NCBI RefSeq assembly: GCF_900109195.1
Contig: NZ_FNZG01000001.1
Coordinates: 310,001 to 374,000 of the forward strand
Length of the DNA: 64,000 bases
DNA from: Pseudooceanicola nitratireducens
Lineage (GTDB): Bacteria > Pseudomonadota > Alphaproteobacteria > Rhodobacterales > Rhodobacteraceae
Direction of reading: 5' to 3'
The position numbers were made by a program, and so were the translations under genes. Numbering within the stretch: the first letter of the stretch is position 1; every line of letters begins with the position of its first letter. The notes under the pieces are model-generated. The model saw nothing but the letters and a program-made list of their open reading frames with translations. It was not told the origin of the DNA and made no database searches. Below are positions 44,963-52,886 of this stretch, piece by piece.

Positions 44963-46162
44963 TTACGCCTGCGGCACCGAGGTCGCGGCCGTATCGCCCA
45001 CGCCGTCGGCGCGCGCCTTGGCGGCGGCCAGCGTGTCACGCAGATCGGCTTCCATCTTCTTCAGGTCTTCTTCGGCGGCGGCGCGCTTGGCCTTGCCTTC
45101 GTCGGCGATCTGCAGGCTTTCCTCGATCGTGCCGATCAGGTCGGCATTGGCCTGTTTCACGGCCTCGATATCAAAGACGCCGCGCTCCATCTCCTGGCGG
45201 ATCATCTTGTTGCTTTCGCGCAGGTTCTGGGCGTTGGCCTTCAGCAGTTCGTTGGTCAGGTCGTTGGCTTCGCGCACGGCCGACGCGGCCTCGGCCGAGC
45301 GCTGGATGGTCACCGCCTGGGCCAGCTGGGTTTCCCACAGCGGCACGGTGTTCACGAGGGTCGAGTTGATCTTGGTCACCAGCGACTTGTCGTTTTCCTG
45401 CACCAGCCGGATCGAGGGCAGCGACTGCATCGTCACCTGGCGCGTCAGCTTCAGGTCATGCACCCGGCGTTCCAGATCGTCGCGCGCGGCGCGCAGGTCG
45501 CGCAGCTCCTGCGCCTTCATCACCTGTTCGCCCTCGGGGGCGGCGTTCACCGCCGCCTCCATCGCGGGGATGTCGGTGGCATCCAGGCGCGCCAGCTTTT
45601 CTTCGCCGGCCGCAATGTACAGCGCCAGTTCGTCGTAGAAGGCGAGCGTCTTTTCATAGAGCAGGTCCAGCGACTTGATGTCCTTCAGCAGCTTGTGCTC
45701 ATGGCTCAGAAGCTCTTCGGTGACGCGGTCGATCTGGTCCTGGACCTCTTCAAAGCGGGCGGTGAACTTGGCAAAGGGCGCGGCGCGGCCCAGCAGTTTT
45801 TCCCAGAAAGACCGCTCGCGACGGACATCCAGTTCGGACACCGAAAAGCCGCGGATCGTGGTGACGATGTTGCGCAGGCTGTCACCGGCGGGGCCCACAT
45901 CCTTGTTGCGCACGTCCTGCAGCATCGCCTGAGAGATCGTCTGAAGTTCGGCCTGGGCCGAAGAGCCGAAGCGCACGATCGATCCGGTGTCGGTCATGTC
46001 CAGTTCGCCAATGCGCTTTTCGATCTCGGCGCTGGTCGGCGCGTCGGCCTGGGCCAGGGGAACCAGCGCATCTGCGGGCGCGGGTTCGGGCAGGACGACG
46101 GCGGTGACCGCTTCGACCTCTTTCAGGGTGTCTGCGGCCTTGGCGCGAATATTCTCGGACAT
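44963..46162 (-). CDS. telA: toxic anion resistance protein TelA family
   Basis: A 399-aa largely helical, coiled-coil-rich cytosolic protein of the TelA/KlaA family, linked to tellurite and colicin/phage resistance and membrane stress. Features are the early FGSSAQAELQTISQAMLQDVRNKD segment near 55-78, FWEKLLGRAAPFAKF near 105, and RLVQENDKSLVTKINSTLVNTVPLWETQLAQAV (250-283, read in parts), the family hallmark. I chose the ATG at 46160-46162 because GGAGAGAAGTG lies directly upstream; an ATG 14 codons earlier lacks one. Biochemical function is unknown. Confidence 0.92.
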   Translation of the reverse strand: MSENIRAKAADTLKEVEAVTAVVLPEPAPADALVPLAQADAPTSAEIEKRIGELDMTDTGSIVRFGSSAQAELQTISQAMLQDVRNKDVGPAGDSLRNIVTTIRGFSVSELDVRRERSFWEKLLGRAAPFAKFTARFEEVQDQIDRVTEELLSHEHKLLKDIKSLDLLYEKTLAFYDELALYIAAGEEKLARLDATDIPAMEAAVNAAPEGEQVMKAQELRDLRAARDDLERRVHDLKLTRQVTMQSLPSIRLVQENDKSLVTKINSTLVNTVPLWETQLAQAVTIQRSAEAASAVREANDLTNELLKANAQNLRESNKMIRQEMERGVFDIEAVKQANADLIGTIEESLQIADEGKAKRAAAEEDLKKMEADLRDTLAAAKARADGVGDTAATSVPQA

Positions 46163-46253
46163 CACTTCTCTCCACTCCACCGGCGGTGCCGGGTTCTGTT
46201 CCACCTATGCGGGGCCGGACCTGATCGGACCCCAGTCTGGTCCTGCTCGGGTC

Positions 46254-47177
46254 TTACTCGGGCCGGACCCCTTCGCGCTGCAGCCTTTCGCGCAGCACCT
46301 CGATTTCAACCGTCATGTCACCTGCATCATCGGACAAAAGCTTTTGTGTCCGTGCTGCGAAGTTTTCTTCAAGATCCGTCAGAAGTGCCTCGTAATCGGC
46401 ACGGGCCTGCGGGCTTTGCGTGCGGGCATAGAGATCGGCGAACTTCACCGTCGCGTCCCGCGCGCCCTGCAGATAGATGCCCAGGTACTTCCGCGCCGCA
46501 GTCAGGTCGCGCGGGTCATTTTCAACTGTGCGGAACAGACCCCGCGCCACGGTCTGAAAGCGATCCACCCGGGCTTCCAGCTGGCGGTCCTGGGCGCGTT
46601 TGATGGCGTCGGACATGGCGGTCAGATGCGATTCTGCCCGGTCGATGGCGCGCGCCACGCGGTCGGTCTGATGCAGGTCGACGCCCTCCATCCCCTTGTC
46701 TTTCAGGGGGTCGAGGCCAAAGGCCATGGAATGCAGCACAGCCCCAAGAAGGGCGTAGACCCCGGCGGCAACCGGCCCGTGCCCGGCGAAACCGACCAGC
46801 GCCAGCCCCACCCCGGTCAGGGCCGAGCCAAGGATCTTGCGCGGCAGGGCGGGGCGTCGGGCGACCTTGCGGGCCTCATAGGCCTCTTCGGCGCGCAGCC
46901 CTTCGCGGGTCAACCAGGCCGCCCCGATCAGCGCACCCAGGGCCAGCAGGTATTGCGCCATCACGATCGGGTCGGAGCCGAAGGCCTTCCAGATCAGCGG
47001 GAAGGGCGCAAGGAACAGAAGGTTGACGCGCAGACCCGCGCGGGTGCGTTTCGCGCCGCGAAAATTGCCGGGGGTGCCGGATGCGCCGCCGCCGGGCTGC
47101 GTCTTGGGTGCCCCCTGCGCAGAGGTCTGACCGGATTGCCCACGGGGGCTGAATTCTCCGCCGTATCGCTGTGCCAT
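46254..47177 (-). CDS. xpaC: XpaC family protein (5-bromo-4-chloroindolyl phosphate hydrolysis protein)
   Basis: A 307-aa protein. There is a basic Gly/Pro-rich start of ~45 residues, then two pairs of membrane helices (VNLLFLAPFPLIWKAF, ILGSALTGVGLALVGFAG and others, ~50-150), then a ~150-residue helical, charged C-terminal half with DRVARAIDRAESHLTAM and LQGARDATVKFADLYA. XpaC genes usually sit next to TelA, as here (91 bp). The enzymatic name comes from an old Bacillus screen and is not proof of phosphatase activity. Its ATG overlaps the 28-aa ORF stop by one base. Confidence 0.85.
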   Translation of the reverse strand: MAQRYGGEFSPRGQSGQTSAQGAPKTQPGGGASGTPGNFRGAKRTRAGLRVNLLFLAPFPLIWKAFGSDPIVMAQYLLALGALIGAAWLTREGLRAEEAYEARKVARRPALPRKILGSALTGVGLALVGFAGHGPVAAGVYALLGAVLHSMAFGLDPLKDKGMEGVDLHQTDRVARAIDRAESHLTAMSDAIKRAQDRQLEARVDRFQTVARGLFRTVENDPRDLTAARKYLGIYLQGARDATVKFADLYARTQSPQARADYEALLTDLEENFAARTQKLLSDDAGDMTVEIEVLRERLQREGVRPE

Positions 47178-47263
47178 TACGCCCCCGCTGCCGTCACGCT
47201 TGCGTAAAGGATCAGGGCCAGAAGAAGGAAAAAGGCCAGTTTTTGCAATCCGCTGCCGGTCAT
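47177..47263 (-). CDS. 28-aa membrane microprotein overlapping xpaC
   Basis: A frame MTGSGLQKLAFFLLLALILY followed by ASVTAAGA and stop. It has a short polar start, one Lys, and a hydrophobic helix of ~17 residues. Its TAA overlaps the xpaC ATG (TAATG), a layout typical of translational coupling, and GGGGGTGG lies upstream of its own ATG. No homologue is known to me. It would be the first product of the XpaC-TelA cluster. Confidence 0.6.
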   Translation of the reverse strand: MTGSGLQKLAFFLLLALILYASVTAAGA

Positions 47264-47378
47264 GCCACCCCCGTTGGAAACCCCGTCACTTGGCGTCCAC
47301 ACCATATGGGGTGAGGATTACACGAATGCTATCCCTCTGCATAGTCACGCGGTTTCCGCCGTAACGGAAGAGGCGGAT

Positions 47379-48581
47379 TTACGACTTTGGCCGCTTGCGC
47401 GTCAAGCGGGGGCGTTTTGCGGGCGCGGGACCGTCATCCCAGGGGGCATTTGCGGATTGATCGCGGACGCCCTTGCCCTTGGGCAGGGGCGGGCGGGGCT
47501 TGGGGCCCTTGCCCTTGACGGGGGCTTTCGCGGCGTCGGGGCCTTTGCCAGCGGGTTTGCTAGAGGGTTTGCCAGCGCCCTTGCCGGCAGGACCCGTGGA
47601 AAAAGTCGTCCGGCTGAAGGTCGCCTTGCCCGCCGGGGCCTTCGGCGCTGCTTTGGGGGCGGGCCGCTTGCCCCGGGTCACGCGGGGGCGGGGGGCGTCG
47701 TCGTCCTCGGGCTCCATCCCCAGCTGGTCGCGCAGCACGCGGCGGCGGACTTCCTCGACCTCGCCGGGTTTCAGCGGACCCAGCTGGAAGGGGCCATAGG
47801 ACACGCGGATCAGGCGGTTCACCGACAACCCGATGCTTTCCATGGCGCGGCGGATTTCGCGGTTCTTGCCTTCGCGCAGGCCCACGGTCAGCCAGGCGTT
47901 TGCGCCCTGCTGCCGGTCCAGCGCAACCTGCATGGGCTGAAAGATTTCCCGGTCCACGACCACGCCTTCGCGCAGCGGCGCAAGGCTGGCGTCGGTCGGG
48001 TTGCCCTTGACCCGCACGCGGTATTTCCGCAGCCATCCGGTTTCCGGCAGCTCAAGCTTGCGCTTCAGCCCGCCGTCATTGGTCAGCAGCAACAGCCCTT
48101 CGGAATTCAGGTCAAGCCGGCCCACGGACATCACGCGGGGAAGCTCCTCGGGGAGGTCGTCGTAGATCGTGGGACGGCCCTGTTCGTCCTTGTGGGTCGT
48201 CACCAGCCCCGTGGGCTTGTGATACAGCCACAGCCGCGCCGGTTCCGGCGCATCCAGCGGGCGGCCATCCACGGTGACCTTGTCGCGGGCGGTGACGTTC
48301 AGCGCGGGGCTTTCGATCACCTTGCCGTTCACGCTGACCCGGCCCTGGCCGATCATCTTCTCGGCCTCGCGGCGCGAGGCGACGCCGGAGCGGGCCAGCA
48401 CCTTGGCGATGCGGTCCCCTGCGGGCGACTTGGCCGCGCCTTCGGACTGGCCTTCGGTTTGAGACACGTCAGAGGGCTTGCCCCCCGGTTTCCCGCCGGG
48501 CGACGCGCGGCGCGGACCTGCGGCCTTGCCCTTGCGGGCGGCGAAGGAGGATTTGGCGGGATCTTTGCGGTTCTGGCTCAT
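47379..48581 (-). CDS. rluB: 23S rRNA pseudouridine synthase (RluB/RsuA type)
   Basis: Isomerises a uridine in 23S rRNA. The 400-aa protein has a basic Lys/Gly-rich N-terminal tail (1-55), an S4 RNA-binding domain (~57-105, RIAKVLARSGVASRREAEKMI), a catalytic domain (~110-275) with the active Asp in GRLDLNSEGLLLLTNDGGL, and KNREIRRAMESIGLSVNRLIRVSYGPF near the end. The last ~125 residues are a disordered Lys/Ala/Pro/Gly-rich tail, making it much longer than E. coli RluB. It is divergent from tadA across 62 bp. Confidence 0.93.
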   Translation of the reverse strand: MSQNRKDPAKSSFAARKGKAAGPRRASPGGKPGGKPSDVSQTEGQSEGAAKSPAGDRIAKVLARSGVASRREAEKMIGQGRVSVNGKVIESPALNVTARDKVTVDGRPLDAPEPARLWLYHKPTGLVTTHKDEQGRPTIYDDLPEELPRVMSVGRLDLNSEGLLLLTNDGGLKRKLELPETGWLRKYRVRVKGNPTDASLAPLREGVVVDREIFQPMQVALDRQQGANAWLTVGLREGKNREIRRAMESIGLSVNRLIRVSYGPFQLGPLKPGEVEEVRRRVLRDQLGMEPEDDDAPRPRVTRGKRPAPKAAPKAPAGKATFSRTTFSTGPAGKGAGKPSSKPAGKGPDAAKAPVKGKGPKPRPPLPKGKGVRDQSANAPWDDGPAPAKRPRLTRKRPKS

Positions 48582-48643
48582 GCCCCCGCCATACAGGCTT
48601 TGCGGCGCTTGCGGAAGACGGGAAGCTGGGGCAGACCAAGCCC

Positions 48644-49093
48644 ATGGGGTTCACGTCTTTCATGGATCAGGCGCTGGAAGAGGCGCAGGCCGCTGCCGCC
48701 CGCGGCGAGGTGCCCGTGGGCGCGGTGCTTGTCGATCCGGCGGGCCGGATCGTCGCGCGGGCCGGGAACCGCACGCGGGAACTGTCGGACCCCTCGGCCC
48801 ATGCCGAGATGCTGGTGATCCGCGACGCCTGTGCCGCCGCCGGGTCGGAACGGCTTCCGGGTCATGATCTTTACGTCACGTTGGAGCCCTGCGCCATGTG
48901 CGCCGCCGTCATCGCCAATGCGCGGATCGCGCGGCTGTATTACGGCGCGGCGGATCCGAAATCGGGCGGCGTGGCGCAGGGCGCGCGGGTCTTTGCCCAT
49001 GCCCAATGCCATCATACCCCCGAGGTCTATGACGGCATCGGCGCGCAGGCCGCCGAGGCGCTGTTGAAGGATTTCTTCCGCGGCCGCCGGTAG
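48644..49093 (+). CDS. tadA: tRNA adenosine(34) deaminase
   Basis: Zinc enzyme that makes inosine at the wobble position of tRNA-Arg(ACG). The 149-aa protein has H-A-E at 53-55 (zinc ligand and catalytic Glu) and P-C-A-M-C at 82-86 (two zinc ligands). The length and the YYGAADPKSGG segment near 108-118 fit TadA rather than free-nucleoside deaminases. It is convergent with the carbohydrate kinase, with only ~25 bases between. Confidence 0.94.
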   Translation: MGFTSFMDQALEEAQAAAARGEVPVGAVLVDPAGRIVARAGNRTRELSDPSAHAEMLVIRDACAAAGSERLPGHDLYVTLEPCAMCAAVIANARIARLYYGAADPKSGGVAQGARVFAHAQCHHTPEVYDGIGAQAAEALLKDFFRGRR

Positions 49094-49118
49094 CGCGGGG
49101 ATCCGAATGAAGATCCGA

Positions 49119-50057
49119 TTACAAGTCCTGGGGCCAGGGTGGGTTCGCCCCCGCCCGCGACACGGTAACCGCCGCCGCCCGCACGCCCAGATCCAGCGCC
49201 TGTTCCAGCGCCGCGTCGGACAGATCCCACAGGGCGGATTTCGTCAGCAACCCCTGCTGCGACAGGCTGGCCAGAAGGCCCGCGTTGAAGGTATCGCCCG
49301 CGCCGATCGTATCGACGACCTGAACCGCCCGCGCCGGCACCGTCACGCTGCGGCCGTCGCGCATATAGCCCGTCGCGCCCTTGTCGCCCTTGGTCATTAC
49401 GACCAGCGACGGGCCGAGGTCGAACAACTGCGCCAACCGCGCCTCGGCCGGGGTATCGCCGGGCAGGAGCCAGTCCAGATCCTCGTCCGAAACCTTTACG
49501 ATGTCGCTTTGCGCCAGCATCGCACTCAGCCGGTCGCGATAGCGCCCCGGATCGCGGATGAAATCGGGCCGGATATTGGGGTCGAGCATCACCGCCCGCG
49601 TCCCGCCTTCGCGCGCAAGCAGGGCACGATAGGCCTCGGCGCAGGGTTCGATCATCAGGCTGATGCCGCCCAGGAACAGCGCCGTGACGCGGGCGTCCAG
49701 CGCCGGCATGTCGTCGGGTGTCAGCATCCGTCCGGCGGTGTTTTCGTCATGGAAATCATAGGTGGCCTGGCCGTTCTCAAGCCGCACGAAAGCCAGCGTG
49801 GTGAAACGGTCCGACCGGACGCAAAGGTCTGATGACACAGCGCTTTCCGCCAGCACCTGTTCCAGCTGCTGGCCGAAGACATCGCGCGACAACCCGGTCA
49901 GCATCCCCGTGGGCGCGCCCAGCCGGCCAAGCGCCACGGCGGTGTTGAAGACCGCACCGCCGGCAAAGGGCACGAACCCGTCGCGACCCGCCGCAGCGGG
50001 TGCCGTCGTGGGGAAGGGGATCATGTCGATCAGGGCTTCGCCGGAACACAGGATCAT
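49119..50057 (-). CDS. PfkB-family sugar kinase, probable fructokinase
   Basis: A 312-aa ribokinase-fold enzyme. PfkB signatures are seen at FVPFAGGAVFNTAVALGRLG near residues 27-46 and at the C-terminal DTIGAGDTFNAGLLA near 246-260, whose Asp is the catalytic base. It is divergent from the LacI-type regulator of the polyol operon. Since sorbitol and mannitol dehydrogenases encoded nearby both give fructose, a fructokinase making fructose-6-phosphate is the best reading. The ATG at 50055-50057 has GAGGA eight bases upstream; a longer form would add an Arg-rich leader. Confidence 0.88.
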   Translation of the reverse strand: MILCSGEALIDMIPFPTTAPAAAGRDGFVPFAGGAVFNTAVALGRLGAPTGMLTGLSRDVFGQQLEQVLAESAVSSDLCVRSDRFTTLAFVRLENGQATYDFHDENTAGRMLTPDDMPALDARVTALFLGGISLMIEPCAEAYRALLAREGGTRAVMLDPNIRPDFIRDPGRYRDRLSAMLAQSDIVKVSDEDLDWLLPGDTPAEARLAQLFDLGPSLVVMTKGDKGATGYMRDGRSVTVPARAVQVVDTIGAGDTFNAGLLASLSQQGLLTKSALWDLSDAALEQALDLGVRAAAVTVSRAGANPPWPQDL

Positions 50058-50130
50058 GGTCAGTCCTCGCTTTGGCACCCGTCCCGAAGCGGCGGGCGCG
50101 ACTCTCTGACCCACGGGACTACACCCACTT

Positions 50131-50165
50131 TTTTACGCGCGACAAGAAAAATTTTTCGCGGTAAA
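50131..50165. promoter_or_regulatory. candidate operator in kinase/regulator intergenic region
   Basis: TTTTACGCGCG (50131-50141) faces CGCGGTAAA (50157-50165), an imperfect inverted pair flanking the perfect palindrome GAAAAATTTTTC (50146-50157). The 11-bp element recurs exactly, as its reverse complement, at 51269-51279 upstream of the transporter operon. Probable binding site of the LacI-type protein encoded between the two. Confidence 0.5.
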
Positions 50166-50198
50166 GTTTGCGGTGAGAATTTTGTAAAGAAGACCGGG

Positions 50199-51251
50199 TT
50201 GGACAGGATGCAGGGTAACAAGATCCGCAATATGGACGAATTCGCCGCGCTTTGCGGCATTTCGCGCCCGACCGTGTCCAAGTATTTCCACGACCCCGCC
50301 AGCGTGCGTCCCAAGACACGGGCGCGCATCGAACAGGCGCTGGCGGACTATGACTACACGCCCAACATTTTCGCCATGAACCAGAACCGGAAGCTGACGA
50401 AGAACGTCGGCATCGTGGTGCCCTACCTGGCGGATCCCTTCTTTGCCGAGATCGCGCGCAACCTGGAACAGCGCTGCATCGACGCGGGCTATCGGCCCAG
50501 CCTGCATTCCTCGCACGGGAAACCCGAGCTTGAGAACGACATCCTCGACAGCCTGCGGTCGCTGAAACCGGCGGGCGTGCTGCTGGCCCCGCTTGGCCGT
50601 GTCTCGGACCCGGGGGTGATCGAGAAATTCTGCGCCGATGTGCCCACGGTCCTGTTCGACAGCTACCTGCCGGATGCGGGCCTGGCCTTTGTCGGGTCGG
50701 ACAACCCGCAGTTCTCGCGGTTGATGGTCGATTACCTCTGCCGGACGGGCGAACCGCCCTGTTTCTTCGAGATGAAGCACCCGACCAACCCGAACGCCAA
50801 CCGGCGGCGGCAAAGCTATATCCAGGCAATGACCGCCCTTGGTCACGAACCGCAGATCTTCCAGGCCGAGGGCAAGGGCTGGGACTTCGAAGAGATCGGC
50901 CGCCGCGAAGGCGGCAGGGCGCTGGCCGAAGGGGCCTTCCGCACCAACACCGTGCTCTGTTCCAACGACCGTCTGGCAATCGGTTTCCTGTCGGCCTGCT
51001 ACGAAAGCAAGATCCGCGTCGGCATCGAGGCCGACTGCGACATCCGTGTCGCGGGCCACGACGACCACCCGTTTTCGCGCTTTACCTGCCCGTCGCTGAC
51101 CACGGTCGCCCAGGATTACGAGGAAATCTCGCGCCGCTCGGTCGAGCTTTTGTTCGCCGCGATCGAGGGCGACAAGACCGAGGGCACGGCGGGCGGCACG
51201 CGGCAGGATTACTTTCTCGAGGGCAGCCTGATCATGCGGAAGTCCGCGTGA
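50199..51251 (+). CDS. LacI-family transcriptional regulator of polyol genes
   Basis: A 350-aa protein with a helix-turn-helix at the N-terminus (MDEFAALCGISRPTVSKYF, residues 12-30) and PASVRPKTRARIEQAL for the hinge entry. A periplasmic-binding-like ligand domain follows (NVGIVVPYLADPFFAEIARNLEQ, GSDNPQFSRLMVDYL, VAGHDDHPFSRFTCPSLTTV). TTG at 50199 has AAGAAG at good spacing; ATG at 50208 (348-residue-class product) is the alternative, with poor spacing. It lies between the fructokinase and the smo transporter operon, and shared motifs in both flanking regions suggest that it controls both. The ligand is probably a polyol or a pathway sugar. Confidence 0.9.
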   Translation: MDRMQGNKIRNMDEFAALCGISRPTVSKYFHDPASVRPKTRARIEQALADYDYTPNIFAMNQNRKLTKNVGIVVPYLADPFFAEIARNLEQRCIDAGYRPSLHSSHGKPELENDILDSLRSLKPAGVLLAPLGRVSDPGVIEKFCADVPTVLFDSYLPDAGLAFVGSDNPQFSRLMVDYLCRTGEPPCFFEMKHPTNPNANRRRQSYIQAMTALGHEPQIFQAEGKGWDFEEIGRREGGRALAEGAFRTNTVLCSNDRLAIGFLSACYESKIRVGIEADCDIRVAGHDDHPFSRFTCPSLTTVAQDYEEISRRSVELLFAAIEGDKTEGTAGGTRQDYFLEGSLIMRKSA

Positions 51252-51253
51252 GT

Positions 51254-51315
51254 AAAGCTGAAACTTTCCGCGCGTAAAATTTATTTTGACAGCGCGATCA
51301 GCTTTGCCCTAGGGT
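51254..51315 (+). promoter_or_regulatory. probable promoter/operator of the smo operon
   Basis: A -35-like TTGACA (51286-51291) and a weak TAGGGT (51310-51315) are 18 bases apart. An imperfect palindrome 51269-51296 (CGCGCGTAAAA against TTTTGACAGCGCG) covers the -35 box, so a bound repressor would block polymerase. An outer inverted repeat AAAGCTGA (51254-51261) / TCAGCTTT (51298-51305) surrounds it. Confidence 0.5.
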
Positions 51316-51350
51316 CCCCGCAGTTACATCCAACGCTAGGGAGGATTCGG

Positions 51351-52652
51351 ATGTTCTTGAGGAACGCACTTCGTGCGGCGACGGCTCTTACGCTGGTGAC
51401 CGCAGCAACCGCGCAGGCCGACACGATCACCATCGCAACTGTGAACAACGGCGACATGATCCGCATGCAGGGTCTCACCGAGGAATTCACCAAGGCGACC
51501 GGCCACGAGGTCGAGTGGGTGACGCTGGAAGAAAACGTTCTGCGCCAGCGCGTGACCACCGACATCACCACCAAGGGTGGCCAGTTCGACATCATGACCA
51601 TCGGCATGTACGAGACGCCGATCTGGGCCAAGAACGGCTGGCTGGTCGCGCTGGACGACCTGGGCGACGACTATGACGTCGACGACCTGCTGCCCGCGAT
51701 GCGCGACGGTCTCAGCTATGACGGCACGCTGTATGCCGCGCCCTTCTACGGCGAAAGCTCGATGATCATGTACCGCACCGACCTGATGGAAAAGGCCGGT
51801 CTGGACATGCCCGAAGCCCCGACCTGGGAGTTCATCCGCGACGCCGCCGTTGCGATGACCGACAAGGAAAACGAAGTCTACGGCATCTGCCTGCGTGGCA
51901 AGGCCGGCTGGGGCGAAAACATGGCCTTCCTGACCGCCATGTCCAACTCCTTCGGGGCCCGCTGGTTCGACGAAAACTGGACCGCCCAGTTCGACAGCGC
52001 CGCCTGGAAGGACACGCTGACCTTCTATCTCGACATGATGGACCGCGCGGGCCCTCCGGGCGCGTCGAACAACGGCTTCAACGAAAACCTGTCGCTGTTC
52101 CAGCAAGGCAAATGCGGCATGTGGATCGACGCCACGGTTGCGGCGTCCTTCGTGACCAACCCGAACGATTCCTCGGTGGCTGACAAGGTCGGCTTTGCGC
52201 TGGCCCCCGACACCGGCAAGGGCAAGCGCGGCAACTGGCTCTGGGCATGGGCGCTTGGCATCCCGGCCGGCACCGACAACGAAGCTGCCGCGAAAGAGTT
52301 CATCTCCTGGGCGACCTCCAAGGCCTATATCGAACTGGTCGCCTCGAAAGAAGGCTGGGCCAACGTCCCCCCGGGTGCGCGTACCTCGCTCTATGAGAAC
52401 GAGAACTACAAGGACATCCCTTTCGCGCAGATGACCCTGAAGTCGATCAACTCGGCCGATCCGCTGAACCCCTCGGTCGATCCGGTGCCCTACCAGGGTG
52501 TCCAATTCGTCGCGATCCCGGAATTCGCGGGCATCGCCACCGAAGTCGGCCAGGAATTCTCGGCCGCGCTGGCCGGCCAGCAATCCGCAGATGAGGCCCT
52601 GGAAAAAGCCCAGGCCCTGACCGTGGATGCCATGGAAGCGGCCGGTTACTAA
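51351..52652 (+). CDS. smoE: sorbitol/mannitol ABC transporter substrate-binding protein
   Basis: Family 1 extracellular sugar/polyol-binding protein, 433 aa, with a signal peptide ending ATAQAD near residue 24. Landmarks are FDIMTIGMYETPIWAKNGWL near 82-101, GTLYAAPFYGESSMIMYRTDL near 125-145, and KRGNWLWAWALGIPAGTDN near 292-310. Context with smoS and mtlK identifies the substrate class as hexitols. GGGAGGA precedes the ATG. First gene of the operon and followed by a GC hairpin. Confidence 0.92.
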   Translation: MFLRNALRAATALTLVTAATAQADTITIATVNNGDMIRMQGLTEEFTKATGHEVEWVTLEENVLRQRVTTDITTKGGQFDIMTIGMYETPIWAKNGWLVALDDLGDDYDVDDLLPAMRDGLSYDGTLYAAPFYGESSMIMYRTDLMEKAGLDMPEAPTWEFIRDAAVAMTDKENEVYGICLRGKAGWGENMAFLTAMSNSFGARWFDENWTAQFDSAAWKDTLTFYLDMMDRAGPPGASNNGFNENLSLFQQGKCGMWIDATVAASFVTNPNDSSVADKVGFALAPDTGKGKRGNWLWAWALGIPAGTDNEAAAKEFISWATSKAYIELVASKEGWANVPPGARTSLYENENYKDIPFAQMTLKSINSADPLNPSVDPVPYQGVQFVAIPEFAGIATEVGQEFSAALAGQQSADEALEKAQALTVDAMEAAGY

Positions 52653-52662
52653 GGCTCCTTAC

Positions 52663-52689
52663 GCGGGGGGTGGGCCAACTGCCCCCCGC
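52663..52689 (+). terminator. hairpin between smoE and smoF (attenuator)
   Basis: GCGGGGGG (52663-52670) pairs perfectly with CCCCCCGC (52682-52689) across an 11-base loop, ten bases after the smoE stop; a weak T-containing stretch (ACCCTTATTCT) follows. Probably lets excess binding-protein mRNA accumulate over the permease genes. Confidence 0.6.
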
Positions 52690-52886
52690 ACCCTTATTCT
52701 GATCCCGAATTCCGTCGCTGTTCGGCCACCCGTCGGCCGTCCCCGATCCCTATCCCGTCCAGGCCTCCGATCTGTGCTGTGACCGGCACCGGACCCGGAC
52801 CAAGACCCGCCCCGTGGCGTTCGGCCCGGCCCCTGATTGGCCCGATCCGTCGACCCACCCAACACGCGTCCCGCAGGAGGTGCATT

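Noticed and set aside
47262-48818. 518-codon open frame antisense to rluB
   Set aside because: Gly/Pro/Arg-rich reverse of the RluB gene and its low-complexity tail; no motifs.
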